Shown: piece by piece, positions 17,107 to 25,203 of the stretch
Layout of the letters: every line of letters begins with the position of its first letter
Position numbering within the stretch: the stretch's first letter is position 1
Source of the DNA: Peredibacter starrii
GTDB taxonomy: Bacteria; Bdellovibrionota; Bacteriovoracia; Bacteriovoracales; Bacteriovoracaceae
Direction of reading: 5' to 3'
DNA length: 64,000 nucleotides
Assembly (NCBI RefSeq): GCF_034259205.1
Contig: NZ_CP139487.1
Span: 3,348,001 to 3,412,000, forward strand
Position numbers and translations under genes: made by a program
Notes under the pieces: model-generated
What the model saw: only the letters and a program-made list of their open reading frames with translations
The model's database searches: none
Told to the model about the DNA's origin: nothing

Positions 17107-17471
17107 TGAAAAGTATACTTTTTTATCTTTTCCAGGAGAATATCAAGGTTGAACGGTTTTTCCACCCAATCAATTGCATTCACGTCTCTCGCCCTTTGTT
17201 CAGCATCTACCGCTGCAGTTGCCACAATAATGGGAGCCCTCTCTTTAAAATTCTCTGAATATGCCCTGGCAAATTCCCAGCCGTTCATCTTCGGCATCTT
17301 CATATCAAGAAGAAGAAGATCCGGCATGGGAGTGTTATTCAAAAGTTCCAAGGCGACCAGGCCATTTCCCGCAATCAGAACATCATAACCTTCAACCTCA
17401 AGGAAATCCTTTAAGGTGTGAAGAATGACCTTTTCGTCTTCAATGATAAGAATTGTTTTTGAATCAGTCAT
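17103..17471 (-). CDS. Single-domain response regulator (CheY-like)
   Basis: This 122-residue protein is a stand-alone receiver: acidic pocket IEDEKV, phospho-acceptor Asp in DLLLLDMKMPKMNG, conserved Ala/Thr (ATAAVD) and Lys-Pro-Phe (WVEKPFNLDILLEKI). All catalytic residues are present. It overlaps the PAS kinase gene upstream and the YdeI gene downstream by 4 bases each, so it is very likely phosphorylated by that kinase (inference from gene order). It has no output domain. Confidence 0.92.
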   Translation of the reverse strand: MTDSKTILIIEDEKVILHTLKDFLEVEGYDVLIAGNGLVALELLNNTPMPDLLLLDMKMPKMNGWEFARAYSENFKERAPIIVATAAVDAEQRARDVNAIDWVEKPFNLDILLEKIKKYTFQ

Positions 17472-19345
17472 TTGGTCTCTCTTGGAAGTTCAAAATAAAA
17501 GCAACAACCACTTCCCTCTTTACTGGTTACTCCGATCGTACCTTTATGAAGAGCAATGATTTCTCGAGAAATGAATAGTCCCAGTCCCAGACCACCGGCC
17601 TTGTCGGCAAACTCACTTTCTCCTCTGGAGAATGGTGCAAACAGAACTTTTTGCTGTTCTTCAGAAATTCCTTCCCCGTAGTCCTTGACCGATACTCTGA
17701 CCTTCTCAGGGTTTTTCTCAACAATGATATCGATGGGAGAATCCTCAGGCGTGTACTTGATGGCATTATCAACGAGATTAGAGATGACTTGAAAAACTCT
17801 GAGATTATCAATGTTCAGTTCGATGGTCTCGCTTGGGGCAGATAAATTAATTCTTCGATTGGGTTCACGAAGTCTGAACTCTTCGATGCATTGTTGAATC
17901 ATGCCAACGATATTCGACTTTGAGGGCCTCAGCACCAGTACTCCACGCTCAAGCCTCGAAACGTCCAAAAGCTCAACTACGAGTTGAGAGATTCGATCCA
18001 CTTGTGATTTAAGACGATCCAAGGTCGAAAGATCGACGGGCGTCCCTTTATCAAATTTTTTCTTCGCAAGTTGAACGAGTAGCGAGAATGCACTCACAGG
18101 AGTTCTCAGCTCATGAGCGGCTATATCTAAGAATCTTGATTTGATATTGACAGCATCTTCAGCTGCCTTCAGGGCGGCCTTTAATTTAATTTCGGCCTGT
18201 TTCTTCTCGGTGATATCTTGGGTGGTTCCATATAGTTCAGTGATCTTACCTGAAGCATCTCTCTTGGCCCCTCCATAAGCAGTAACATAACGACTGCTTC
18301 CATCCGGCAGGATATATTCCATGTCTAACTGATATGGCTCACCTGTCTTTAAACAATTCGAAACCGCTGCCTGCAATCTCTCCCAGCTCTCGGGAGCGTG
18401 AATTTTGGCGATTTCTGCATAGTTTGGTGCAGGTTTACTTGGATCAAGTCCAGACATGCGATACATCTCTTCTGACCAGATCACAATATCAGGCTCAATG
18501 ATCCAACTCCAAACGCCAATATGAGCAAGAGCATAGGTCTTACTCAGCTGCTCTGCCAGATCTTTCACTTTCTGCTCAGCATGTCTTCTAAGTGTGATGT
18601 CTTTTACACTCGCAAGATACATGATGATGTTATTGTTTTTATCTTTCACTGTAGATGGAGCAACGATAACGGGAAATCGTTCACCATTTTTTCGCATGAA
18701 AATTAACTCAAAGTTGCTTCCATCTTCATTCAACGTTTTTTGAAAAGCATTATTAATGCTCTCATATTCCTCAGGTGGCCAGTACGGAAACGGGGGAGTT
18801 GTTCCAACAATTTCGTCTTTAGAAAACCCTGTCATCTGACAAAAGGCCGGGTTTACATCCAATTGCTTGCCGTTCTTATCAAGCACGGCGAAGCCATCGA
18901 GCATTGAATCAAACATGCTTCGAGTGAGATTCAGCTGATCGTTGAGCTTTTCTTCGATGTGTTTTTGTTCCGAGATATCGGCAAAGTTAACAACGATATA
19001 TTTCAGCTTCCCCTCATTATCGAATTCCGGATGAGCGTTACAAATGACCCATACAGGACGAGATAGTTCTGATCTCACAACACCGAGAATAAAAGTTTTG
19101 AGAGATTTGTGAGTGGACAAGACCTGCCCCACTGGATATTCACTCTGAGGCATGTCAGTTCCATCTTCTCTAATAAATCTCCAGTGCGGATCAGTAATTG
19201 CTTTCCCCCGCATCTGCTCCATTGTAAGCCCTAATAATTTGAGTGCTGTCGGATTAGCGGAAACGACATGGGTATCAGCGTCGTGAATTACGACTCCGGT
19301 ATTGAAATTCTCATATAGGACATCAAACTTTGAATAACGTTCCAT
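17468..19345 (-). CDS. Multi-PAS sensor histidine kinase
   Basis: The 625-residue protein has no TM segment. Three PAS domains are seen at about residues 1-125 (NTGVVIHDADTHVVSANPTALKLLG), 135-260 (MLDGFAVLDKNGKQLDVNPAFCQMTGFSKDEI) and 262-395 (LAHIGVWSWIIEPDIVIWSEEMYRMSG), two followed by PAC motifs (YLASVKDITLRR, LYGTTQDITEKK). The HisKA helix has IAAHELRTPVSAFSLLVQLA (His near 412) and the ATPase domain VDNAIKYTPED, VKDYGEGISEEQ and GGLGLGLFISREIIALHKG. It heads an operon with a receiver and a YdeI protein through successive 4-base overlaps. Confidence 0.92.
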   Translation of the reverse strand: MERYSKFDVLYENFNTGVVIHDADTHVVSANPTALKLLGLTMEQMRGKAITDPHWRFIREDGTDMPQSEYPVGQVLSTHKSLKTFILGVVRSELSRPVWVICNAHPEFDNEGKLKYIVVNFADISEQKHIEEKLNDQLNLTRSMFDSMLDGFAVLDKNGKQLDVNPAFCQMTGFSKDEIVGTTPPFPYWPPEEYESINNAFQKTLNEDGSNFELIFMRKNGERFPVIVAPSTVKDKNNNIIMYLASVKDITLRRHAEQKVKDLAEQLSKTYALAHIGVWSWIIEPDIVIWSEEMYRMSGLDPSKPAPNYAEIAKIHAPESWERLQAAVSNCLKTGEPYQLDMEYILPDGSSRYVTAYGGAKRDASGKITELYGTTQDITEKKQAEIKLKAALKAAEDAVNIKSRFLDIAAHELRTPVSAFSLLVQLAKKKFDKGTPVDLSTLDRLKSQVDRISQLVVELLDVSRLERGVLVLRPSKSNIVGMIQQCIEEFRLREPNRRINLSAPSETIELNIDNLRVFQVISNLVDNAIKYTPEDSPIDIIVEKNPEKVRVSVKDYGEGISEEQQKVLFAPFSRGESEFADKAGGLGLGLFISREIIALHKGTIGVTSKEGSGCCFYFELPRETK

Positions 19346-19424
19346 AAGGTAGACATTATCAACGATACAGCAGAATCCAGACTTAATTTTACAAAAAATT
19401 AAGGTTTTACAGGTCTTTTCACCC

Positions 19425-19430
19425 TATAAT
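19425..19430 (+). promoter_or_regulatory. Candidate -10 element of purU
   Basis: A consensus TATAAT lies 31 bases before the purU start codon. No good -35 hexamer is at 16-18 bases upstream, so the promoter call rests on the -10 and position only. Confidence 0.4.
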
Positions 19431-19461
19431 TTATCTATCCACCTCTACAGAAGAAACGACC

Positions 19462-20295
19462 ATGAACCACGTCTTGCTCATCAATAGCCGAGACCAAAAA
19501 GGACTCATTTCTAAAATTTCTACCATCCTTTATCAAAACGATCTCAATATTGTGGAAATGAAAGAACATGTGGATCGTGCATCCGATACCTTCTATATGC
19601 GTTGTGAATTTACCGGAGATGGAAACATCGAGGCGATAAAAGATAAAATTAAGAAGGAACTTCCGGCCAATGCGCAGTTGACTCTCAATCCAAAGAAGAA
19701 GAAAGACGTTGTGATTTTGGCGACGAAGGAGCATCACTGCCTAAGTGATATCCTTATCCGTCATTATTTTTCAGAACTTGATATTGAGATCAAATGTGTC
19801 ATTGCCAATCATACAAACCTTAAAGAACTTGTGAATAAATTTGGGATTGAGTTCGTGCACATTAGTCATGAAAACAAAACCAAAGAGGCCTTTGAACAAG
19901 AAATTCTGGATTACACGAAGAAGTTCAATCCCGATTACCTGGTACTGGCGAAATTCATGCGGATTCTGTCTTCAAATTTCGTGAAACATTATCCAAACAA
20001 GATCATCAATATCCATCACTCATTTTTGCCTGCCTTCATCGGAGCAAATCCTTACCGTCAGGCCTATGAAAGAGGTATTAAGATCATCGGGGCCACTTCC
20101 CACTTTGTGACGGATGAATTGGACCAAGGTCCAATCATTTCCCAGAAAACCATTCAAGTGGACCACTCATTTTCAGCGGAAGACATGAAAAAGGCCGGAC
20201 GAGACACTGAACGGCTCGCCCTTGCTGAGGCCCTCAATCACGCTATTGATGACCGGATATTTGTGATGGGAAATAAAACGGTGATTCTGACTTAA
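19462..20295 (+). CDS. purU: Formyltetrahydrofolate deformylase
   Basis: The 277-residue protein has an N-terminal ACT domain (about 1-80: VLLINSRDQKGLISKISTILYQNDLNIVEM.EHVD) followed by a formyltransferase-fold domain with ILATKEHHCLSDIL, the catalytic IINIHHSFLPAFIGANPYRQAYERG, and the essential aspartate in DELDQGPII. PurU hydrolyses 10-formyl-THF to formate and THF, balancing one-carbon pools. Length and motif order match the family throughout. It is monocistronic; its TAA stop overlaps the convergent barrel gene at a TTAA. Confidence 0.93.
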   Translation: MNHVLLINSRDQKGLISKISTILYQNDLNIVEMKEHVDRASDTFYMRCEFTGDGNIEAIKDKIKKELPANAQLTLNPKKKKDVVILATKEHHCLSDILIRHYFSELDIEIKCVIANHTNLKELVNKFGIEFVHISHENKTKEAFEQEILDYTKKFNPDYLVLAKFMRILSSNFVKHYPNKIINIHHSFLPAFIGANPYRQAYERGIKIIGATSHFVTDELDQGPIISQKTIQVDHSFSAEDMKKAGRDTERLALAEALNHAIDDRIFVMGNKTVILT

Positions 20296-20783
20296 AAGTT
20301 GTAATGCAGACCGAGCATCAGATCTCCATCAATCCCAGTATCTTGAATGATATTGGCAGTCAGGTTTCCTTTTAGAAAGAGTTCCAATGGAACTTCTTTG
20401 AATTCATGGAAAAGACCTAAAGTTCCGCTTGGGCCTAGATGAAAATGATCGTCATGATCATGATGGCGATGATTGTGATCATGGTCATTGAAGGCCAATC
20501 TTGCACCTAATCCATAAAACCAACCAAATCGGACCTTCTCAATACTAAGAGTGTTTCTTCTCCAAGTGTAGTGAGAAGCTAATTGAAGATCATCGTCATC
20601 TCCAAAGTCATAGGCAAGGGTCGTATGGACAGTCACATCCTGACGTAAAAAATAATTTACAGACAGACCGGTTGGGGCACCAATGACAGCTCCTACTCCG
20701 AGCTTTTTGGCCTGGGCCAATTCAGGAAGCATTAAGAGTGAAAACATGAGCCATGGAACGATACGAAGCTTCGATTTAATCAC
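20292..20783 (-). CDS. Small outer-membrane protein with a His/Asp-rich loop
   Basis: After a signal peptide (to about residue 25, PELAQAKK) the 163-residue protein is a run of amphipathic strands and ends GDLMLGLHYNF, with the C-terminal phenylalanine of a barrel. Between two strands it has an 18-residue loop (FNDHDHNHRHHDHDDHFH), almost all His, Asp and Asn, which would bind divalent metal at the cell surface or periplasmic turn. The mgtC-like gene lies 30 bases upstream on the same strand. Unknown family; metal binding is inference from composition. Confidence 0.72.
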   Translation of the reverse strand: MIKSKLRIVPWLMFSLLMLPELAQAKKLGVGAVIGAPTGLSVNYFLRQDVTVHTTLAYDFGDDDDLQLASHYTWRRNTLSIEKVRFGWFYGLGARLAFNDHDHNHRHHDHDDHFHLGPSGTLGLFHEFKEVPLELFLKGNLTANIIQDTGIDGDLMLGLHYNF

Positions 20784-20813
20784 ATTAATTCCTTTGTAAT
20801 TTTTGAACTAGTA

Positions 20814-21539
20814 TTAAGGAGAAAGCTGTAATGAATATGGAGCCTGGATTTCTATTTTTTTAACGTATCGTTGAGTGGCGAGCTCGCTTAAAAATCTTTG
20901 ATGGGGCCTGTGTCTTGTCGACAATTGAATTCTCCATAATTGCACTACGTCCTGCTGGTCCTGCATCACTTCTACCTTGTGACCCCAATCCATAATGATC
21001 TCTCGGACGAGAATGGGACCTTTGCCATCCAGATTGTCCACGTGAATCATATAGTAGACCCATTCATGTTCAAATAACGTTTTTTTATCCAGATAAGTTG
21101 GAATCCACAGAAGGACAAAAATCAAAAAAGTAACACTCAACCCGAAGACAAAATATCCCAGGCCGAACACCATTCCCACTGCGGCCGTGGCCCAGATTCC
21201 AGCGGCGGTAGTAAGACCGTTAATGACTCTACCCGAACGAAAAACCGCACCTGCACCCAGGAAACCTACTCCGGTCACAATCTGCGCCGGTATACGAGCT
21301 CCATCCATCATCATTTGCTGGTGATCAAATAACCGAGAAGTGAGAGTAAATACACAGGCCCCCATAGCGACCATCGCAAAAGTTCTTAGCCCTGCCGCTT
21401 TCTGAGCCTTTTCTCGCTCTTTTCCTACGACGATGCCTGAGAAGATGGCACCAAGACAGCTAAAAAAATAAGAAAATACCAATGGGATATGATCGAACAA
21501 ATTATAAAGAAAGAAATCGTTGAGAAGTTCTAAACGCAT
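20814..21539 (-). CDS. mgtC: MgtC/SapB family membrane protein
   Basis: The 241-residue protein shows the MgtC N-terminal membrane domain: SCLGAIFSGIVVGKEREKAQKAAGLRTFAMVAMGACVFTL, then RIPAQIVTGVGFLGAGAVFRSG..VNGLTTAAGIWATAAVGMVFGLGYF, and a further TM (GLSVTFLIFVLLWIP). The C-terminal 80 residues are a soluble ACT-like domain. The family is linked with growth at low Mg2+ and with modulation of F-type ATPase; transport itself is not established. It is probably co-transcribed with the His/Asp-rich barrel protein downstream. Confidence 0.9.
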   Translation of the reverse strand: MRLELLNDFFLYNLFDHIPLVFSYFFSCLGAIFSGIVVGKEREKAQKAAGLRTFAMVAMGACVFTLTSRLFDHQQMMMDGARIPAQIVTGVGFLGAGAVFRSGRVINGLTTAAGIWATAAVGMVFGLGYFVFGLSVTFLIFVLLWIPTYLDKKTLFEHEWVYYMIHVDNLDGKGPILVREIIMDWGHKVEVMQDQQDVVQLWRIQLSTRHRPHQRFLSELATQRYVKKIEIQAPYSLQLSP

Positions 21540-21654
21540 AATGCCCCTAAAAAAATAAGGAATGTAATCGATGAATGATGAAGGAACGAATTTAGAAGAG
21601 TGAGGCCGTGAGCCCGTGTTTCCATGATTTCATAAAATGATTTTAGCTAACTGA

Positions 21655-23094
21655 TTAATGAATGGAAATTGAATTATCTTTATCCATAATTTCTGCAATT
21701 AAATGGTCGTAAAAATCAGTCACCCGTTGTTCTTTATCGGAACCATTATAAATAAAACTAAAAGCAACTAAAGTGCCATCATTTTTCTTAGCGTAACCAC
21801 CTAGGGCAATGGCGCCGGTAATAAATCCTGTTTTTGCCTTTACCCACTCTACTTTTGTAGAAGCGATCTTTCTCTTTTTTAAAGTCCCATCGACCCCTGC
21901 GACAGGCAGTGACTGCATGAAGACTTCATGTTGTTGCTTGTTACTAGCGATCCCTTGAAGAATTTTCAGCATATTGGCTGAAGAAATCTGATTTTGTGGG
22001 CTAAGACCTGATGGACTCACAAATGAGTACCCTTGTGGCGTCATCGCGAGACTCTTTGTTTCTTGATTGATGATCTTCACACCCTCAAAGATGGAACCTT
22101 GCTTATGATTTTTTACGGCAATTGCCTTTGCCAGCATTTCGGCCACATGGTTATTTGAATCTTTATTGAGGTCAGATAAAATTCCAAGCGTGTTTTTACC
22201 TCGATATTCCGCTAAGGCAAGTCCCGCACTCGGTGCCACTCCATTTAAAATTTTGCCGCTGATAGATATGCCCTGTTTCTTTAGACCATAGATAAGGTTG
22301 TGCCCTGACCAAAGATCGGGATCTGTGATATTTCTTTCAAATACTAAAGAACCATGTCCCTGCCCTAAACTACCTCTTAAAAGCAGGATATTTTCGCCAT
22401 TTTTCTTGCGGCGTCTTTCAGCAATAACATCATTCGATCTTCCGCTTTTTGTTCTGATATGGCCTGATACTCTAACGTAATCATTTGGTGGGAAGACATC
22501 GACTTTCGCTTTCTCGCCATTTTTACCGGGAGTAATCGTGACCTTAATCGAGTTCCAATTGTAGGACATGGCCCCTACGGGAGCGTCGTAGATAAAGTCC
22601 GCGCGCTTATCCCCACGAGATTCATCATAACGAACATTATCGAAGTAAGAGTCATCGACAATGATGTCCCCTGTGATTTTTTTTACGCCTTTCTTCTTTA
22701 GGGCCAAGATGAGTTCGCTCATCCCTTCCGGGCCAAAGGAAGGATCACCTCCACCGATCAAGTAGAGATTCCCTTCAAGAGTCGAATTCACAATTCTACC
22801 ATCGGTCTTGATTCTGGTAATGAATTGATGATCCAAGGAGAAGTTTTGAAGGACCGAGTATGATGTAACGACCTTCGACAGAGAAGCCAGAGTCAGCTTT
22901 TTGTTCGAATTGATATCAATTAATGTTTCTTTCTTACCGCCCACTTTGACCGTGAGAATAGAAAGTTTATCCGGTGAGATCTGGAATTTTTTAGCAAGAT
23001 TTAAAGCTTCAGATTGCAATGTTTGAGCAAATAGACCGGTTGTTAAGCCACAAAATAAAAATGTCGAGGTGAATTTAAAAAACATTTCAGTCAT
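21655..23094 (-). CDS. dacB: D-alanyl-D-alanine carboxypeptidase/endopeptidase (PBP4 type)
   Basis: The 479-residue exported protein has the three active-site motifs of class C low-molecular-weight PBPs: S71-L-S-K74 in LTLASLSKVV, SNN in DSNNHVAEML (about residue 310), and KTG in VKAKTGFITG (about 420). The insert domain between (DSYFDNVRYDESR..., VGAMSYNWNSIKVTITPG) is as in DacB. It trims and cleaves peptide cross-links in periplasmic peptidoglycan. Signal peptide ends near residue 24 (LFAQ). It is monocistronic; the 115 bases after its stop hold no gene. Confidence 0.92.
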   Translation of the reverse strand: MTEMFFKFTSTFLFCGLTTGLFAQTLQSEALNLAKKFQISPDKLSILTVKVGGKKETLIDINSNKKLTLASLSKVVTSYSVLQNFSLDHQFITRIKTDGRIVNSTLEGNLYLIGGGDPSFGPEGMSELILALKKKGVKKITGDIIVDDSYFDNVRYDESRGDKRADFIYDAPVGAMSYNWNSIKVTITPGKNGEKAKVDVFPPNDYVRVSGHIRTKSGRSNDVIAERRRKKNGENILLLRGSLGQGHGSLVFERNITDPDLWSGHNLIYGLKKQGISISGKILNGVAPSAGLALAEYRGKNTLGILSDLNKDSNNHVAEMLAKAIAVKNHKQGSIFEGVKIINQETKSLAMTPQGYSFVSPSGLSPQNQISSANMLKILQGIASNKQQHEVFMQSLPVAGVDGTLKKRKIASTKVEWVKAKTGFITGAIALGGYAKKNDGTLVAFSFIYNGSDKEQRVTDFYDHLIAEIMDKDNSISIH

Positions 23095-23168
23095 CTCACG
23101 GATTAAAAGATAACTATAACTTGATTCAGGTTTTTTTGCCAGTAAACCACGATTTCAGAGTGATTTGC

Positions 23169-24080
23169 TCACATAACTACAAACTCTTGTTTTCTGAACA
23201 TTCTAGTTAAAAGTGCGGTCAAAATAATAAGAGCACCAATGATTTGCTGCAATTCCATTTTCTCATTAAAGATAAAAGCTCCCCATAGAACGGCCGAAAT
23301 CGGCTCCAGCATCATAATCAGAGAAAATTCGGTGCTCTTAATTTTTTGTAGGGCGGATAGTTCCAAGGTCAACGGAAGGACAGTGCTTATCATGGCAATT
23401 CCAGCAATGATCATCATCTGATTCATCGTGATATCGCCCATGACCTTAAGCTCTGACCGATAGAAAAGTAGTAAAGACAAGGCACCAAAAGTAATAATGT
23501 ACATAGATGAAACAAGTGGATTCACCCGGTTCTGTACCTTCCCTGAAATCATAATGTAAAAGGCATAAATAATGGCGGACGCTATTCCTGCTATGGCCGC
23601 GGTCATCTCATGAACTTTAATTTGACCACCCAGGAGCAAAACCAATCCAAAAGCAGCTAATAAAAGAGACCCAACTTCGTGCTTGGTTAATTTATGTTTG
23701 GTGAAGATGCACGAAAACAAAGTCACCCAGAATGGATACGTATAAAGAATTAAAGACGCCATTGTCAGGCTTAGACCCTTAATGGAATAGAGATAAGTGA
23801 TAGACATAAGCCCGTAACCACATACTCCCAGTAAAGCAAAAATTCCAATCTGCTTTGCAGGTAGAAGTACTGATTTACGACGAAATGAGAGAAGTAATAT
23901 CCAAAGGAATAATGACGCTACCAAAAATCGATAAGACAATAATTGCCCAACCGTGAAGCCAGATTTGAAGGCCAACTTTCCAAACACCCCTAAAAGCCCA
24001 AAACAAAACGCAGTTAGTGAGGCCTCAATCATTCCAATAAAATATTGATTTGTTGTTTTCATTTGTTCGAATTGTAGCAT
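23169..24080 (-). CDS. EamA/DMT-family transporter
   Basis: The 303-residue protein has ten predicted TM helices in two five-helix EamA repeats: FGLLGVFGKLAFKSGF...LLSYRFLVASLFLW in the first, YAFYIMISGKVQN...STEFSLIMMLEPISAVLWGAFIFNEKMELQQIIGALIILTA in the second. The closing EP..A..WG....E motif is typical. Drug/metabolite transporters of this type export amino acids or other small molecules; the substrate is not predictable. Upstream, the methyltransferase gene diverges from it with 20 bases between the starts. Confidence 0.88.
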   Translation of the reverse strand: MLQFEQMKTTNQYFIGMIEASLTAFCFGLLGVFGKLAFKSGFTVGQLLSYRFLVASLFLWILLLSFRRKSVLLPAKQIGIFALLGVCGYGLMSITYLYSIKGLSLTMASLILYTYPFWVTLFSCIFTKHKLTKHEVGSLLLAAFGLVLLLGGQIKVHEMTAAIAGIASAIIYAFYIMISGKVQNRVNPLVSSMYIITFGALSLLLFYRSELKVMGDITMNQMMIIAGIAMISTVLPLTLELSALQKIKSTEFSLIMMLEPISAVLWGAFIFNEKMELQQIIGALIILTALLTRMFRKQEFVVM

Positions 24081-24100
24081 TTTTAGAATAGAATGACTTT

Positions 24101-25183
24101 ATGATTACTAGGTCAATTACTGATATAAAGCGCTACCCCCTGAAAAAGAATGATTTGCTTCAGGGCTGGGACGCCGCTGATTCCCTCATTCTTGAACATA
24201 TTAAATCTCTGGATCTAACTGGTAAGCGCATACTCATTATTAACGATCAGTTCGGGGCCTTAAGCTGTGGCCTTTACGGCCATGACATCACCAGCTACAC
24301 AGACTCCTATGTCAGCTATCGTGGAATACTTTTCAATAGCGAGCAGCAAATCACGCCGATTAGCAATCTCAAAGATCTTTCCGGGATATACGATTACGTT
24401 CTTCTTCAAATTCCAAAGAACATGTCTTTCCTGGAAGATATCCTGATTCACTTAACGAATCACCTTCTTCCTCATAGCAAACTGATTTGTGGATCAATGG
24501 TAAAGCACCTTGCCCCAACAAGCTTTGATCTAATAAATAAATATATCGGCACAACCTCTACTAGTCTTGCTGTGAAGAAGGCCCGACTGGTATTTGCAAA
24601 TTTTGAGAAAGCGAAGGTCCCGAATATCTATCCACAGAAGATCAAGATGGATGGGTTTGAAAAAATTTTTACCAATCATTCAAACCTATTCAGTCGTGAG
24701 AAATTGGACATTGGAACCCGTTTTTTTCTTGAGCATATCCCTAAAGGCGACTTCAATGCGATTCTTGATCTTGGCTGCGCAAATGGCATCATTGGCATCA
24801 AGGCCAAGGAGTTAAATCCGAAGGCCCAGATTCATTACAGCGATGAATCCTTTATGGCGATCTTAAGTGCAAAAGAAAATTACCAAAATCATTTTACAGA
24901 TGAACCCGTTCTTCACTGGACCAATTGCTACGAAGATGGCGCCAAGAACTCTCTCGATCTCATCTTGTGTAATCCCCCATTCCACCAAGGAACAACAGTG
25001 GGAGACTTCATCGCGACTCAGATGTTTAAAGATGGCCACAACGCTTTAAAGAAAGGCGGATCAATTCGAGTGATTGGGAATTCTCACCTGGGCTATCAGG
25101 TAAAACTCAAACAGATATTTGGAAATTCCAAAATCGTTGCCACCAATAACAAGTTCATGATTGTGGACGCGCAAAAGATTTAG
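24101..25183 (+). CDS. rlmG: RsmC/RlmG-type rRNA guanine-N2 methyltransferase
   Basis: The 360-residue protein has a degenerate N-terminal MTase-like domain and a C-terminal catalytic domain with SAM motif ILDLGCANGIIGIKAKELNP, the acidic residue in IHYSDES, and the N-P-P-F catalytic motif (LILCNPPFHQG). The tail IGNSHLGYQVKLKQIFGNSKIVATNNKFMI resembles RlmG (23S G1835) more than RsmC (16S G1207), but the two are close; symbol is by best resemblance. It starts 20 bases from the divergent EamA gene. Confidence 0.82.
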   Translation: MITRSITDIKRYPLKKNDLLQGWDAADSLILEHIKSLDLTGKRILIINDQFGALSCGLYGHDITSYTDSYVSYRGILFNSEQQITPISNLKDLSGIYDYVLLQIPKNMSFLEDILIHLTNHLLPHSKLICGSMVKHLAPTSFDLINKYIGTTSTSLAVKKARLVFANFEKAKVPNIYPQKIKMDGFEKIFTNHSNLFSREKLDIGTRFFLEHIPKGDFNAILDLGCANGIIGIKAKELNPKAQIHYSDESFMAILSAKENYQNHFTDEPVLHWTNCYEDGAKNSLDLILCNPPFHQGTTVGDFIATQMFKDGHNALKKGGSIRVIGNSHLGYQVKLKQIFGNSKIVATNNKFMIVDAQKI

Positions 25184-25203
25184 ATCCAAGGCCATAGTTC
25201 TTT

